From: Candidatus Providencia siddallii
Lineage (GTDB): Bacteria > Pseudomonadota > Gammaproteobacteria > Enterobacterales > Enterobacteriaceae
Direction: 5' to 3'
DNA length: 64,000 bases
Assembly (NCBI GenBank): GCA_001457715.1
Contig: CVRF01000001.1
Location: 1 to 64,000 of the forward strand
This document shows, piece after piece, positions 30,380-41,701 of the stretch (position 1 is its first letter; every line of letters begins with the position of its first letter). A program made the position numbers and the translations under genes. Below the pieces are notes generated by a model that searched no databases, was not told the origin of the DNA, and worked only from the letters and a program-made list of their open reading frames with translations.

Positions 30380-31615
30380 AATAATTTGATTTTAATTGTT
30401 TGGTTATTATATTTTATTTTTTTAAAAATATTTTTTAAAAGAAACATTTATTTTTTATATAATAATTTAAAATTATTTTTTTTATAAAGTATTTTATAAT
30501 AGTAAAAACATATAAAACAGAAGTTATAATATCCTTCAAATATATATAATAAACCATTATATAGTTATTTTTTTATAGTTTTTATAATTAATTTATAAAA
30601 TATTCTTATAAAGTATATAAATGAAAATAAATATTTGTCAAGTTAGTAACTGTTATATTAGTTTTATTAAAAGTTTATTATTTTAATATATGTATATTAA
30701 AATTAAGATAATTTTCTTATTAATTAATATAAAATAATGTTTATAAGATTTAAATAATATATAAATTAAATTATTTTTGACAAAATATTTACAATTAACT
30801 TTTTTTTAAAAAAAAATAGTAAATTAATATTTTAAAAAAATATAAATAATAATTTATATAATATGTTTAATTATTTATTTTAAAATTAAAATAATTTGCA
30901 ATTAATATATTATATTTTAATTTTTAATATTAATTACTTTAATATTTAATAATATATTAATTATTTGTTATATAATTTAGAAAATTAAATTTTAATTTAA
31001 TTATATTTCATTATAATTATGTTAATTATTTAATCAAAAATATTTAATATATTAATATTTATAATAAATATAAATATTATTTTATAAATTTTTGTTAGAA
31101 AATAATAAAACTTATTTATTGTTATAATTATTATTAATAATAAATTAATATAATTAATATTATAATAATTACTACTATTTTTTATTAATATAAATTAAAG
31201 AATTAATTTATTAATGAAATTAAAATTAAATCAATTTATTTAATTAATTATATATAATAATAAATTAATGTTTTATAATATATTTTACGTATCAATTATT
31301 TAAATTTTATATAATTTAAATTATATAAAAAAGAAGTTTCAAAATCAAATTTTACAAAATAAATAAATATGTTTAAATGATCTTTTTTAAAAGTTAATTT
31401 AATTCACTATTTATATATTTTATATAGTGATTTTATACATTATATATTGATCAGGAATAAAATAATTAAAAATAAAATCAGTGGTTTTTAATAAATTTTA
31501 TTAATTAATTATTTTTTCTAAAAAATTTAAATAAAAATTAATTAATATTTATTATAACTAAACTAATTTTAAATTATAAATTTTCGTGATGTTTTAATAT
31601 TGTGATAGGTATAAA
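30380..31615. other. large AT-rich spacer upstream of rsmH
   Basis: About 1.24 kb of almost pure A/T sequence between the divergent rsmH and the TerC-family gene. No open frame of useful length, no RNA gene and no terminator is visible. mraZ, cra and ilvIH occupy this place in E. coli and leave no trace I can read. The promoter of the long division cluster must lie here or within rsmH, but cannot be singled out. Confidence 0.55.
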
Positions 31616-32326
31616 ATGTTTGAATGGATGTCTGAGATAAATGGTTTGTTAACATTAGTTATGTTAACTGCTTTAGAAATTATTTTAGGTGTTGATAATA
31701 TTATTTTTCTTAGTTTGATAATTAATAATCTTCCTAGAAATCAACAAAAAATTGTATGGCGTATAGGATTAATTACAGCTCTAATTATTAGACTTATTTT
31801 TTTATCTTCTATTGTTTGGTTAACTAATTTAACAAATCCATTGTTTGTTATTTTAAATTATTTTATTTCTATTAAAGATTTGATTCTCGCTTCAGGCGGT
31901 TTGTTTCTTATTTGGAAATCATATAAAGAAATACTTAATCAAAATAAAGAATATAAAAATAAAAATCTTATAAAAGAAAAATCTCGGTATAGGTTTTTAT
32001 TAATTATTCTTCAAATTTCTTTTATAGATATTGTTTTTAGTTTTGATTCCGTTATTACAGCAGTTGGTTTATCAAATAATCTATTTATTATGATTACTGC
32101 TATTTTTTTTGGTTCTATAATTATGATGTTCGCTGTAAAAATTATAGGAGATTTTATTACTAAATATATTTATATAAAAAAATTAGCATTATTATTTTTA
32201 ATTTTAGTTGGTTTTACTTTATTATTAGAAAGTATGCATTTGTATGCATATAAAATTTATATTTATTTAATCGCGATATTAATAATAATAATTCAAATAT
32301 TAAATATTGTTTTGAATAGAAGATAA
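31616..32326 (+). CDS. TerC-family integral membrane protein (YgdQ-like)
   Basis: Polytopic membrane protein of 236 residues with about seven hydrophobic segments, the same length as E. coli YgdQ (237). It carries the TerC signature acidic/Asn motif in the first helices (ALEIILGVDNIIFLSL, Glu21, Asp27, Asn28) and the repeat of it later (IDIVFSFDSVITAVGLS, Asp138, Asp144). The ending VGFTLLLESMHL also matches YgdQ. TerC proteins are linked to metal-ion (for example manganese) export or envelope homeostasis; the role of YgdQ itself is not settled. AGG lies eight bases before the ATG. mutH, its E. coli neighbour, is absent. Confidence 0.9.
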   Translation: MFEWMSEINGLLTLVMLTALEIILGVDNIIFLSLIINNLPRNQQKIVWRIGLITALIIRLIFLSSIVWLTNLTNPLFVILNYFISIKDLILASGGLFLIWKSYKEILNQNKEYKNKNLIKEKSRYRFLLIILQISFIDIVFSFDSVITAVGLSNNLFIMITAIFFGSIIMMFAVKIIGDFITKYIYIKKLALLFLILVGFTLLLESMHLYAYKIYIYLIAILIIIIQILNIVLNRR

Positions 32327-32878
32327 AAAATATATTTATGTTGCTTAAATTAAATTTTTAATTTATATAAAATTTCTTATAAATTATTCTATATTTATTA
32401 AATAAATATTTTATTATAAAAAATCTATATTTATATTAAAAAATTTTTTTATAACTTTTAAATTCACTGAATTTTTATTGCTTATAATATTCTTTAATTT
32501 TTTATATTGTTATTTTAAATATATACTGCTTAATTATTTATTAAATACTATCAATTTAATATCGATAAATTACATTTTTATCTTTTTCTTATTTAAAAAA
32601 ATTACAATTTTTGCTAATTTGAATTTAAATAACATATTAATTTAAACAAATAGTTTTATAAATAGACAATTAAGCTATAAATTTTTATTAAAAGTATATT
32701 TTTATTTTTTATAGTTATGTATTAATATTAATTTGTTAAGCAATATTAAATTTATAATAATTATTACAGATAAATTTAAATTTAAAAATTATTTTTAGTA
32801 AAATCAATTTAAAATAAATATAAAAAATTTTGTAATAAAACATATTTTTTTCTTCAAATAAAATAAGTAATAAATTAA
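32327..32878. other. AT-rich spacer between convergent genes
   Basis: About 550 bp between the 3' ends of the TerC-family gene and speB. Stops in all frames and no GC-containing hairpin. It coincides with a change of E. coli map position between the neighbouring genes, so it may mark an old rearrangement junction. Confidence 0.5.
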
Positions 32879-33805
32879 TTATTTTATTTTTTTAGACGCT
32901 TGTATATATAGCATTTCTAATGCAATTGTAGCAGCAACTAATGCGGTAATTTCAGATTTGTCGTATATTGGAGCTACTTCAACTAAATCCATACCAATAA
33001 TATTTAATGTTTGTAACCCCCGAACTAATTTTAATGCGTAATCAGACGTTAAACCACCTACAACTTGTGTTCCTGTTCCTGGTGCATATGAAGGATCTAA
33101 ACAATCAATATCAAACGTTAAATAAACAGGTTTTTTTCCTACAGTTTTTTTAATTTCATTCAATACCTCGTTGATATGCATATTATTTATTTGTATTATA
33201 TCTAATACTTTAAAATTGTGCTTACAACAAAATTCAGTGCGAATACCAATTTGAATTGAATGTGCAGGATCAATCAGTCCTTCTATTGGTGCATGATAAA
33301 ACATAGAACCGTGATCGTATTTACTAGTATTATAATTTGTATCTGAATGTGCATCAAAATGAACTAAAGCCATTTTACCAAAATATTTGTAATGTGATCT
33401 TAGTAATGGTAAAGTAATAAAATGATCTCCACCAAATGTTAAACATCTTTTATTTGATTCTAATAATTTTTCTATGTGTAATTGTAATTTTTTACACATA
33501 TCATTTGCATCTCCAATAGAAAAAACCAAATCACCACAATCTATTATCTTTAAGTATTCATTTAAACAAAAATTCCAAGGCCAGCGTTGTTTTTCCCATG
33601 CAAGATTAGTTGATACTTGTCTAATTGCAGCTGGACCTCCACGGCTTCCTGCGCGTCCAGATGTTGCTATATCAAATGGAATACCTGTAATAACCCATTC
33701 AGCATCTGAATTGTATGGATAAAAATTTAATGGAAGTCGCAGAAATCCAAATGCGTTAGAAATTAGTGAATTATCGATATAATTACCAAGCGTATTATAA
33801 GTCAT
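32879..33805 (-). CDS. speB: agmatinase
   Basis: Hydrolyses agmatine to putrescine and urea, a Mn-dependent ureohydrolase of the cytoplasm. It has 308 residues (E. coli 306). Metal-binding motifs GGDH (125-128), DAHSD (151-155) and DIDCLDP (232-238) are complete, and the [11 protein letters not shown] and GGLT blocks fit agmatinase rather than arginase. It follows speA by 49 bp in the same direction, so the pair forms the arginine to agmatine to putrescine route. Confidence 0.97.
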   Translation of the reverse strand: MTYNTLGNYIDNSLISNAFGFLRLPLNFYPYNSDAEWVITGIPFDIATSGRAGSRGGPAAIRQVSTNLAWEKQRWPWNFCLNEYLKIIDCGDLVFSIGDANDMCKKLQLHIEKLLESNKRCLTFGGDHFITLPLLRSHYKYFGKMALVHFDAHSDTNYNTSKYDHGSMFYHAPIEGLIDPAHSIQIGIRTEFCCKHNFKVLDIIQINNMHINEVLNEIKKTVGKKPVYLTFDIDCLDPSYAPGTGTQVVGGLTSDYALKLVRGLQTLNIIGMDLVEVAPIYDKSEITALVAATIALEMLYIQASKKIK

Positions 33806-33854
33806 TTAAATATTCTTTTTATTTAAGTTAATTAATTTGTATAATTGAAAATAT

Positions 33855-35756
33855 TTATATATTTTCTAGATAAGTAGAACCATATAAAACATTTTTTATT
33901 TTTTTTATATAATCTTTTTGTAGATTTTTATCTAAATTTATATTTTTTATTTGTTCAATAAGATTTTCCAAAATATCTTTTGGTACTAATTTAACATATC
34001 GCAACATATCAATAATAGAGTCACCTTCTTCAGTTTGAAGATAATGAATTTTATTATTATTATCAATCCATATATCGATAGCTGCAGTATCACCAAATAA
34101 ATTATGCATATTACCTAATATTTCTTGATAAGCTCCTACCATAAAAAAACCTATCATTGGTGGGTTTTTAGGGTCGTAAGTAGGCATTGGCATGGTTGTT
34201 TCTACTCCATCAATATCTACGTAATGATCAATGATTCCATCAGAATCACATGTTATATCTAATAGTACCGCACGACGGCTTAATGGTCTATCTAGATTCT
34301 CAATAGGTAATATAGGAAAAACTTGATCAATCCCCCAAGAATCCGGTAATGATTGAAACAAAGAAAAATTTACATAGAATTTATCTGCCATTCTTTCTTG
34401 AAGCTCATCTATAATTGGTCTATGAGCTCTATTACTAGGATCTAAATCTTGTTGTATTTGACGACAAATATTTAAATATAACTCTTCAGCCCAAGCTCTT
34501 TGAGTCAAATCTAGTACACCATGCGCATATTGTGTATGAACTTCTTGTAAGTCAAATTGACTATCATGCAAACATTCACGTAATGCACGGCTGTTTCTTT
34601 GATATCGCATAGATTCCCATGTTTCCCATAAAGATAATAATGAACGAGGATCATTTGCATTTGGAGGTGAAGGTTTTGTAAATTCATTACGTTCAATTCC
34701 TATTACATTAGAAATTAATACAGAGTAATGAGCGGTTAATGCACGACCGGATTCTGTTATAACTGTTGGGTGAGGTAAATTAAATTCTTCACAAGCATCA
34801 CCTATTGCCCAAATAACGTTATTTGTGTATTCATTAAGACCATAATTTACTGAACAATCAGATTTAGAACGGGTACCTTCATAATCTACACCAAGCCCAC
34901 CTCCTACATCGAAGCAATGAATATTAACACCTAATCTATGTAATTCAACGTAAAAACGAGCAGACTCGCGTACACCTGTTGCAATGTCACGAATATTAGC
35001 CATTTGGGATCCTAAATGAAAATGTAATAGTTGTAAACTATCCAACCTGTTTTCTTTACGTAAAATTTCCACTAATTGAAGAACTTGTGTTGCAGACAAC
35101 CCAAATTTTGATTTTTCTCCACCACTAGCTTGCCATTTACCTGATCCATGTGAAGCTAAACGAGCTCGAACACCAAGGCGTGGATTTATGTTTAATAATT
35201 CTGCTTCTGATAAAACTAATTCTAATTCAGACATTTTTTCAATAACAATATATACTTTATGTCCAAATTTTTCACCGATTAATGCTAATCTTATATATTC
35301 TTTATCTTTATAACCATTGCATATAATTACTGTACGTGTATAACCAATATTTGCTAATATAACTATTAATTCTGCTTTTGATCCTGATTCTAATCCTAAA
35401 GGTTCTCCTGAGTTAATTAATGATTTAATTACTCTGCATTGCTGATTAACTTTTATTGGGTAAACTAAAAGATATTCTCCTTTGTATCCATATAATTTTC
35501 TAGCGTTATTAAAAGCAGTATTTATAGCGCGTATACGATGTTGTAAAATTTGAGGAAAACAAAATAATGCAGGTAAACGAAAATTCTGTTGTGTTATTTT
35601 TATTTTATTAATTAGTTTGGTTAGTTCAACAAAATTATTATTATTTTCTGGATTTGGATAAACACAAACATTACCGTGATCATTTACTTGATAGTAACCA
35701 CCACTCCAATATGCTATATTATATGTATGACGCATCTTGCGATCTATATTATTCAA
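33855..35756 (-). CDS. speA: biosynthetic arginine decarboxylase, TTG start
   Basis: PLP enzyme that decarboxylates arginine to agmatine. The 633-residue product (E. coli 658 including its leader) has the PLP lysine Lys102 in [20 protein letters not shown], the glycine-rich phosphate loop [12 protein letters not shown], and the C-terminal DITCDSDG and [16 protein letters not shown] blocks. The start is TTG at 35756, chosen because AGGAG lies six bases upstream. It begins close to the conserved TYNIAYW stretch, so the N-terminal extension of E. coli SpeA, which directs part of that enzyme to the periplasm, is missing. metK is divergent upstream, as in E. coli. Confidence 0.97.
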   Translation of the reverse strand: MNNIDRKMRHTYNIAYWSGGYYQVNDHGNVCVYPNPENNNNFVELTKLINKIKITQQNFRLPALFCFPQILQHRIRAINTAFNNARKLYGYKGEYLLVYPIKVNQQCRVIKSLINSGEPLGLESGSKAELIVILANIGYTRTVIICNGYKDKEYIRLALIGEKFGHKVYIVIEKMSELELVLSEAELLNINPRLGVRARLASHGSGKWQASGGEKSKFGLSATQVLQLVEILRKENRLDSLQLLHFHLGSQMANIRDIATGVRESARFYVELHRLGVNIHCFDVGGGLGVDYEGTRSKSDCSVNYGLNEYTNNVIWAIGDACEEFNLPHPTVITESGRALTAHYSVLISNVIGIERNEFTKPSPPNANDPRSLLSLWETWESMRYQRNSRALRECLHDSQFDLQEVHTQYAHGVLDLTQRAWAEELYLNICRQIQQDLDPSNRAHRPIIDELQERMADKFYVNFSLFQSLPDSWGIDQVFPILPIENLDRPLSRRAVLLDITCDSDGIIDHYVDIDGVETTMPMPTYDPKNPPMIGFFMVGAYQEILGNMHNLFGDTAAIDIWIDNNNKIHYLQTEEGDSIIDMLRYVKLVPKDILENLIEQIKNINLDKNLQKDYIKKIKNVLYGSTYLENI

Positions 35757-36218
35757 AATAAACTCCTAATATAGGATTCTATATTTTTTTTGTTAATTCA
35801 ACATTTAATTTAAAAATTTAATTTTATCTAATAATTATGTAAAATTAAACCATAAAGTTTAATTTTTAATAAATAATTAACAAATTATAAAAAATATATT
35901 GCGTGTTTTGTTTAAATAAAAATATAAATTAAGTGTAGTGGATTTATTCATAAAAATAATTTTATAATGTTGCGTGTTTAAACGGTTTATTTAAAAAGTT
36001 AAATTTTAGTAATTTTAATTATAACCAAAATAAGATTTTTATATATGATATTATATATTAATATATAAAAAATATGCAAAAAATAAATTTATTTATAATT
36101 TATTTTCATGCAGTTAAAATTTTAAAGTAAACAAAATTTTTTATATAAAAATATAAAGTAAAAATTGAATTTTTATAATAATTAATTGTGATTTATAAAT
36201 TGTAAGGTTTTTAATATA
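35757..36218. other. divergent intergenic region speA/metK
   Basis: About 460 bp upstream of both speA and metK. No MetJ-type AGACGTCT box and no reading frame for yqgB or yqgD can be seen. Promoters are expected but do not stand out. Confidence 0.45.
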
Positions 36219-37370
36219 ATGTCTAAATATCTTTTTACTTCTGAATCTGTATCAGAAGGGCATCCAGATAAAATTGCTGATCAAATCTCTGATGCAATAC
36301 TTGATGCTATTTTAAGGCAAAACCCAAAAGCACGCGTAGCTTGTGAAACTTATATTAAAACTGATATGATTATGATAGGTGGAGAAATAACTAGTAGTGC
36401 CTGTGTTGATTTTGAAAAAATAACTCGTGAAACAGTTCGTGAAATTGGTTATGTTAGTTCAGATATAGGTTTTAATGCTGATTCTTGTATAATATTAAGT
36501 GCATTTAGTAAACAATCACCAGATATTAATCAAGGTATTGATAAAATTAATCCGTTTGAACAAGGAGCTGGTGATCAAGGAATAATGTTTGGTTATGCAA
36601 ACAACGAAACAGATGTATTAATGCCTGCTCCTATAACATTTGCTCATCGTTTAGTTCAAAAGCAAGCTGAAGTACGGAAATGTGGAACTCTTTCATGGTT
36701 ACGTCCTGATGCAAAAAGCCAAATTACATTTCAATATGAAAATAATAAAATTATTGGTATTGATACAGTTGTTTTATCTACACAACATTCTGAAGATGTT
36801 ACACAAAAAGATTTACGTGAAGCTGTTATAGAAGAAATTATAAAACCAGTTCTTCCAAATAAATTATTGCTTTCTACTACTAAATATTTTATTAATCCTA
36901 CAGGTCGTTTTGTTATTGGTGGACCAATGGGAGATTGTGGTTTAACTGGCCGTAAAATTATTGTTGATACATATGGAGGTATGGCTCGTCACGGTGGTGG
37001 TGCTTTTTCTGGAAAAGATTTATCCAAAGTAGATCGCTCTGCTGCTTATGCAGCACGTTATGTTGCTAAAAATATAGTTGCTGCTGGTCTTGCTGACCGC
37101 TGTGAAATACAGGTATCATATGCTATTGGTATAGCAGAACCAACATCTATTATGGTGGAAACATTTGGGACTGGAAAAATTTCTGAAAAACGTTTAATTG
37201 AATTAATTCGTAAATTTTTTGATTTACGTCCTTATGGATTAATACAGATGCTTGATTTATTACGTCCAATTTATCAACAAACAGCGTCTTACGGTCATTT
37301 TGGACGCTCTCAGTTTCCTTGGGAAAAAATAGATAAAGCTGAGTTATTACGTGAATACGCTGGTTTATAA
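36219..37370 (+). CDS. metK: S-adenosylmethionine synthetase
   Basis: Makes S-adenosylmethionine from methionine and ATP. It has 383 residues (E. coli 384) and is one of the best conserved products here: [15 protein letters not shown] at the N-terminus (ATP site), [12 protein letters not shown], and [15 protein letters not shown] with the phosphate-binding loop, then GGGAFSGKD and [18 protein letters not shown] lies eleven bases before the ATG. It supplies methyl groups for RsmH in this window and the cofactor for radical SAM enzymes such as NrdG. Confidence 0.98.
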   Translation: MSKYLFTSESVSEGHPDKIADQISDAILDAILRQNPKARVACETYIKTDMIMIGGEITSSACVDFEKITRETVREIGYVSSDIGFNADSCIILSAFSKQSPDINQGIDKINPFEQGAGDQGIMFGYANNETDVLMPAPITFAHRLVQKQAEVRKCGTLSWLRPDAKSQITFQYENNKIIGIDTVVLSTQHSEDVTQKDLREAVIEEIIKPVLPNKLLLSTTKYFINPTGRFVIGGPMGDCGLTGRKIIVDTYGGMARHGGGAFSGKDLSKVDRSAAYAARYVAKNIVAAGLADRCEIQVSYAIGIAEPTSIMVETFGTGKISEKRLIELIRKFFDLRPYGLIQMLDLLRPIYQQTASYGHFGRSQFPWEKIDKAELLREYAGL

Positions 37371-38485
37371 AATAAAATATTTATTAAATATATTGATATA
37401 TTTTAGTAAAATTTTATAAATTTAAATGTATTATTAATTTTTAAAATTATTAAAGTGATTAATATATAATATAAATATATAAATTTTAATTTTAAAAAAA
37501 TATTTATTAATTTAATCTTATTACGAATAAAAAAAGATATTTTTATTTATAAAAATTCAATGTATATTACTAAATAGAGTAATAAAGACATTTGTATATT
37601 AGATTATATAGTTTTAAATATTAATTATGTGTTATTATTTATATAATGTATTGTACAATACATATTATTTTAAAAGTTTTTTATAAATAAAAATAATATA
37701 ATTATATTATATATTTATATATATGATTTATCTTTAAATATTTAAAAAAATAAAAAATTAAAATGTATTATAAATAATATTATGTAATTTTTTATAGTAA
37801 ATTAATGATATATATAAAATATTTTTATCGTATCTATTATTAAGAACTAAAATAATTAATATCAAATTTTATCAAATTTATTATTAGTAATATAAAAATA
37901 ATCATATAAAAAATACAATAATTTGATATATAATATTGTTTATTATAAACAAAATAAAAAATATTTTATTTTGTTTATAAAATAAGTTAAATTTTATTTA
38001 TTTACACTTCGAATTTAAAAAAATAAGATATATATATTTTATACGTTCATTTAAAATGAAATTTTTGAATTTAATTCTATTAATACTAAATTTTTAATGA
38101 TATGATAACCATATAAGTTAATTTTATGATAAAAAACCAGTTTTAAATTAAGTAATATTTATAAATAATTAAATTATAAAATACATTTTAATAACAATAT
38201 TATTTTTTATGAAACTAAATTATTAAATAGATTTATTAAACCAATTTAATAAAATTATAAAAAATTATATTTTACTATATTAAAAAAATTATATAATGTA
38301 TATATTAAAATTTAAATTAGTGATAAAATAATTATAAATTCAATTTGATAAAATATATAAAAAATTAATTTTAAATTATATCATTTATTTTTTAATAAAT
38401 TTAAAATTATTTTTTTGTAAAAAAAACGTTTTTGCTTATGATACTATTGCATTTTACTTATAAATCTATAAAGGTTAGTTAACTT
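37371..38485. other. large AT-rich spacer upstream of gyrA
   Basis: About 1.1 kb with stops in every frame. No RNA gene or repeat array. A possible gyrA promoter lies near the right end (see 38415-38442). The flanking genes are far apart in E. coli, so this spacer coincides with a rearrangement junction. Confidence 0.5.
38415..38442 (+). promoter_or_regulatory. possible sigma-70 promoter of gyrA
   Basis: TTGTAA at 38415-38420 (4 of 6 to the -35 consensus) and TATGAT at 38437-38442 (5 of 6 to -10) with a 16-base spacer, about 45 bases upstream of the gyrA ATG. In such AT-rich sequence chance matches are frequent, so this is tentative. Confidence 0.3.
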
Positions 38486-41047
38486 ATGAATGAAATTGCT
38501 AAAGAAGTTACACTGGTTGCTATAGATGAAGAATTAAAAAAATCATATTTAGACTATGCGATATCTGTTATTGTTGGACGAGCTCTACCAGATGTTCGTG
38601 ATGGTTTAAAACCAGTGCACCGTAGAATACTTTTTGCCATGAATATACTTGGAAATCATTGGGATAAACCATATAAAAAATCAGCTCGTATTGTAGGGGA
38701 TGTTATTGGTAAATATCATCCGCATGGTGATAGCGCTGTTTATGAAACAATTGTTCGTTTAGCACAACCTTTTTCTATGCGTTATATTTTAGTTGACGGT
38801 CAAGGAAATTTTGGCTCAGTTGACGGTGATTCCGCAGCTGCGATGCGTTATACAGAAATTCGTATGGCTAAAATTGCGTATGAAATTTTAGCTGATCTTG
38901 AAAAAGAAACAGTAAATTTTATACCGAATTATGATGATTCAGAAAAAATCCCTGAAGTTATGCCAACTAAAATTCCTAATTTATTAATTAATGGAGCTTC
39001 AGGAATTGCTGTTGGGATGGCAACTAATATTCCTCCTCATAATTTAGGAGAAGTAATAAATGCTTGTTTAGCTTATATAGATGATGAAAATATTAGTATC
39101 AAACGTTTGATGAATCATATTCCTGGACCAGATTTTCCAACTGCTGGGATAATCAATGGTAATTCTGGTATTATAGATGCATATAATACTGGACGAGGTA
39201 AAATTTATATTCGTGCACGCGCAGAAGTTTGTATCGATAAAAAAACCTCTAAAGAAACTATCATTATTAATGAAATACCTTATCAAGTAAATAAAGCTAG
39301 ATTAATTGAAAAGATCGCTGATCTTATAAAAGAAAAACGTATTGAAGGTATTAGCGCATTACGTGATGAATCAGATAAAGATGGTATGCGTATTGTAATA
39401 GAAATTAAAAGAGATGCTTCTGGTGAAGTTATTCTTAATAACTTATATTCACTAACACAATTACAAGTTTCTTTTGGTATAAATATGGTTGCTTTACATA
39501 AAGGACAACCAAAGATCTTAAATCTAAAAGATATTATTTCATCATTTATAAATCATCGTCGCGAAATTATAATGAAACGCTCGATTTTTGAATTAAATAA
39601 AATTCGAAATCGAACACATCTTCTTGAAGCTTTCGCAATTGTTTTAAAAAATATTGATTTTATCATTGAATTAATCTGTAATGCATCAACTCCATCGGAA
39701 GCTAAAACAAAAATAATGTCAAAACATTGGAATATAAATAACATTATAGATGTACTTAAATGCGAATACAATGATATAACAAATTTTAATAATTTTCCAA
39801 AATTAGAATGCAATAAAAAAAATAATGTATACTTATTAAGTGAACAGCAAACTGACGCAATTTTAGATTTGCGTTTACAAAAATTAACTGGGCTTGAACA
39901 TAAAAAAATTCTTGAAGAATACCATATTCTTATAAAAAAAATTAAAGATTTATTATTAATATTAAAAGATCCTAAAGATCTTATGAATGTTATAAAAACA
40001 GAGTTAAAAGCTATTCGTAATGAATATAATGATATTCGTAGAACAGAACTTATAGAAAAAAAAACTGATTTTCAAATTGAAAATTTAATTAATCAAGAAA
40101 ATGTTGTTGTCACTTTATCTCATCAAGGATATGTAAAATATCAACCATTATCTGATTATGAAGCACAACGTCGTGGAGGAAAAGGGAAATCAGCTGCACG
40201 AATTAAAGAAAAAGATTTTATTGAACAGTTGTTAGTAGCAAATACGCATGATACGATAATTTGTTTTTCCAATCGTGGAAGATTGTATTGGATGAAAATC
40301 TATCAACTCCCAGAGTCTACTAGATATTCTCGCGGGAGACCTATTGTAAATTTAATACCATTAGAAACAAATGAACGAATTACAGCTATTTTACCAGTTC
40401 CTGAATATAAAGATGGTTATTATGTATTTATGGCTACAGCAAACGGTATTGTAAAAAAAACAGCTTTACGAGATTTTGGTCGACCAAGAAGCTCAGGTAT
40501 TGTTGCTGTAAAACTTAATGATGGTGATGAGTTAATAGGAGTAAATTTAACGAATGGTGTTAATGAAGTAATGTTGTTTTCAGCTAAAGGGAAGGTAGTT
40601 CGTTTTGCAGAGAATACTGTAAGACCAATGGGTCGCGTTTCAATAGGTATTCGCGGAATAAAATTATTTTTAGAAGACAAAGTTGTTTCGTTAATTATTC
40701 CTAGCAATAAAGGACATATATTAACAGTTACTGAAAAAGGATACGGTAAACGAACTGAAGAAATAAAATATCCAATCAAGTCACGTGCAACTCAAGGTGT
40801 TATTTCAATAAAAGTTAGTAAAAGAAACGGTAATGTGATCGGTGCGATACAAGTGGATGAATCCGATCAAATAATGATAATTACAGATGTTGGTACATTA
40901 GTACGTATACGTGTTTCTGAAGTTAATGTTATTGGTAGAAACACACAAGGTGTGACTTTAATTAAAACTGCAGAAAATGAAAAAGTTGTTGGTTTGCAAA
41001 AAGTTAACGAAAAAACGAATGAAAGAGATTCAATTAAATTAATATAA
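38486..41047 (+). CDS. gyrA: DNA gyrase subunit A, without acidic C-terminal tail
   Basis: Type II topoisomerase subunit that cuts and rejoins DNA; with GyrB it introduces negative supercoils. It has 853 residues (E. coli 875). The catalytic tyrosine is Tyr122 in [10 protein letters not shown], and the quinolone pocket has Ser83 and Glu87 (E. coli Asp87). The GyrA-box QRRGGKGK is intact, so this is gyrase and not topoisomerase IV, and the beta-pinwheel repeats follow. The protein ends [21 protein letters not shown], whereas E. coli continues with a strongly acidic tail. AAAGG precedes the ATG by about eleven bases. A terminator follows directly. Confidence 0.97.
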   Translation: MNEIAKEVTLVAIDEELKKSYLDYAISVIVGRALPDVRDGLKPVHRRILFAMNILGNHWDKPYKKSARIVGDVIGKYHPHGDSAVYETIVRLAQPFSMRYILVDGQGNFGSVDGDSAAAMRYTEIRMAKIAYEILADLEKETVNFIPNYDDSEKIPEVMPTKIPNLLINGASGIAVGMATNIPPHNLGEVINACLAYIDDENISIKRLMNHIPGPDFPTAGIINGNSGIIDAYNTGRGKIYIRARAEVCIDKKTSKETIIINEIPYQVNKARLIEKIADLIKEKRIEGISALRDESDKDGMRIVIEIKRDASGEVILNNLYSLTQLQVSFGINMVALHKGQPKILNLKDIISSFINHRREIIMKRSIFELNKIRNRTHLLEAFAIVLKNIDFIIELICNASTPSEAKTKIMSKHWNINNIIDVLKCEYNDITNFNNFPKLECNKKNNVYLLSEQQTDAILDLRLQKLTGLEHKKILEEYHILIKKIKDLLLILKDPKDLMNVIKTELKAIRNEYNDIRRTELIEKKTDFQIENLINQENVVVTLSHQGYVKYQPLSDYEAQRRGGKGKSAARIKEKDFIEQLLVANTHDTIICFSNRGRLYWMKIYQLPESTRYSRGRPIVNLIPLETNERITAILPVPEYKDGYYVFMATANGIVKKTALRDFGRPRSSGIVAVKLNDGDELIGVNLTNGVNEVMLFSAKGKVVRFAENTVRPMGRVSIGIRGIKLFLEDKVVSLIIPSNKGHILTVTEKGYGKRTEEIKYPIKSRATQGVISIKVSKRNGNVIGAIQVDESDQIMIITDVGTLVRIRVSEVNVIGRNTQGVTLIKTAENEKVVGLQKVNEKTNERDSIKLI

Positions 41048-41072
41048 AATGAGCGATGCATCCGCTCATTTT
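41046..41072 (+). terminator. rho-independent terminator after gyrA
   Basis: Perfect 10-bp stem (41046-41055 with 41063-41072, AAAATGAGCG/CGCTCATTTT) with a 7-base loop, one base past the gyrA stop codon and ending in a T run. One of the few GC-containing hairpins in the window. As it is flanked by A and T runs it could also stop nrdG transcription from the opposite side. Confidence 0.85.
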
Positions 41073-41226
41073 ATTAAAAATTATATATAAAACAGCTTTT
41101 AGCTTTTATTACAATATATATAAAGAATATAAAATATAATTAATAAAAAATTGTAATAAATCACATAAAACAAAAAATAATATATTTATTAAATACAAAA
41201 TATAATTATTTATTTTTATAAATAAA

Positions 41227-41691
41227 TTACCGTAATTTGTGAATTACTTGATTGGAGCTTCCTCGTAAATATAATTTTGGATCATATAAACTTTTTATAA
41301 ACTTACCATCAATTAGAGTGTCTATTAAAAAAATTACTTTTTGTTGTTCTAATGTTAATTCGTTTAATTTATATCCAGTCCATAACCATATATCTTTGTC
41401 TGGGCAAACATATTTAACTCGTTTTACTAATTTTAAAATGGTAGATATATTCGCCGGATGCAATGGATCTCCACCGGAGATCGACAATCCTTGTCTTGAT
41501 ATACGTGTATCTTGTAAATCTTTTATTATTATATCTTCTATTTTTTTTGTAAATAGAAAACCAGAATCTATTCGCCAAGTACTTTTATTATAACATTCAA
41601 CACATTTGTGTTCACAACCAGCTACAAATAAAGTACAACGAGTTCCTGGGCCATTAACAACATCCACAGAATAATATTTATGATAATTCAT
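41227..41691 (-). CDS. nrdG: anaerobic ribonucleoside-triphosphate reductase activating protein
   Basis: Radical SAM enzyme that installs the glycyl radical on NrdD. It has 154 residues, the same as E. coli NrdG, with the 4Fe-4S cysteines Cys26, Cys30 and Cys33 in GCEHKCVECY, the GGDPLHP motif and the C-terminal RGSSNQV. It lies ten bases after nrdD and is read in the same direction. No strong ribosome-binding site, so coupling to nrdD is likely. Confidence 0.97.
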   Translation of the reverse strand: MNYHKYYSVDVVNGPGTRCTLFVAGCEHKCVECYNKSTWRIDSGFLFTKKIEDIIIKDLQDTRISRQGLSISGGDPLHPANISTILKLVKRVKYVCPDKDIWLWTGYKLNELTLEQQKVIFLIDTLIDGKFIKSLYDPKLYLRGSSNQVIHKLR

Positions 41692-41701
41692 ATAATTTAA
41701 A

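Noticed and set aside
31616-32326. Tellurium resistance function for the TerC-family protein.
   Set aside because: The family name is historical; no ter operon partners are nearby, and the closest match is the YgdQ type, whose role is not established.
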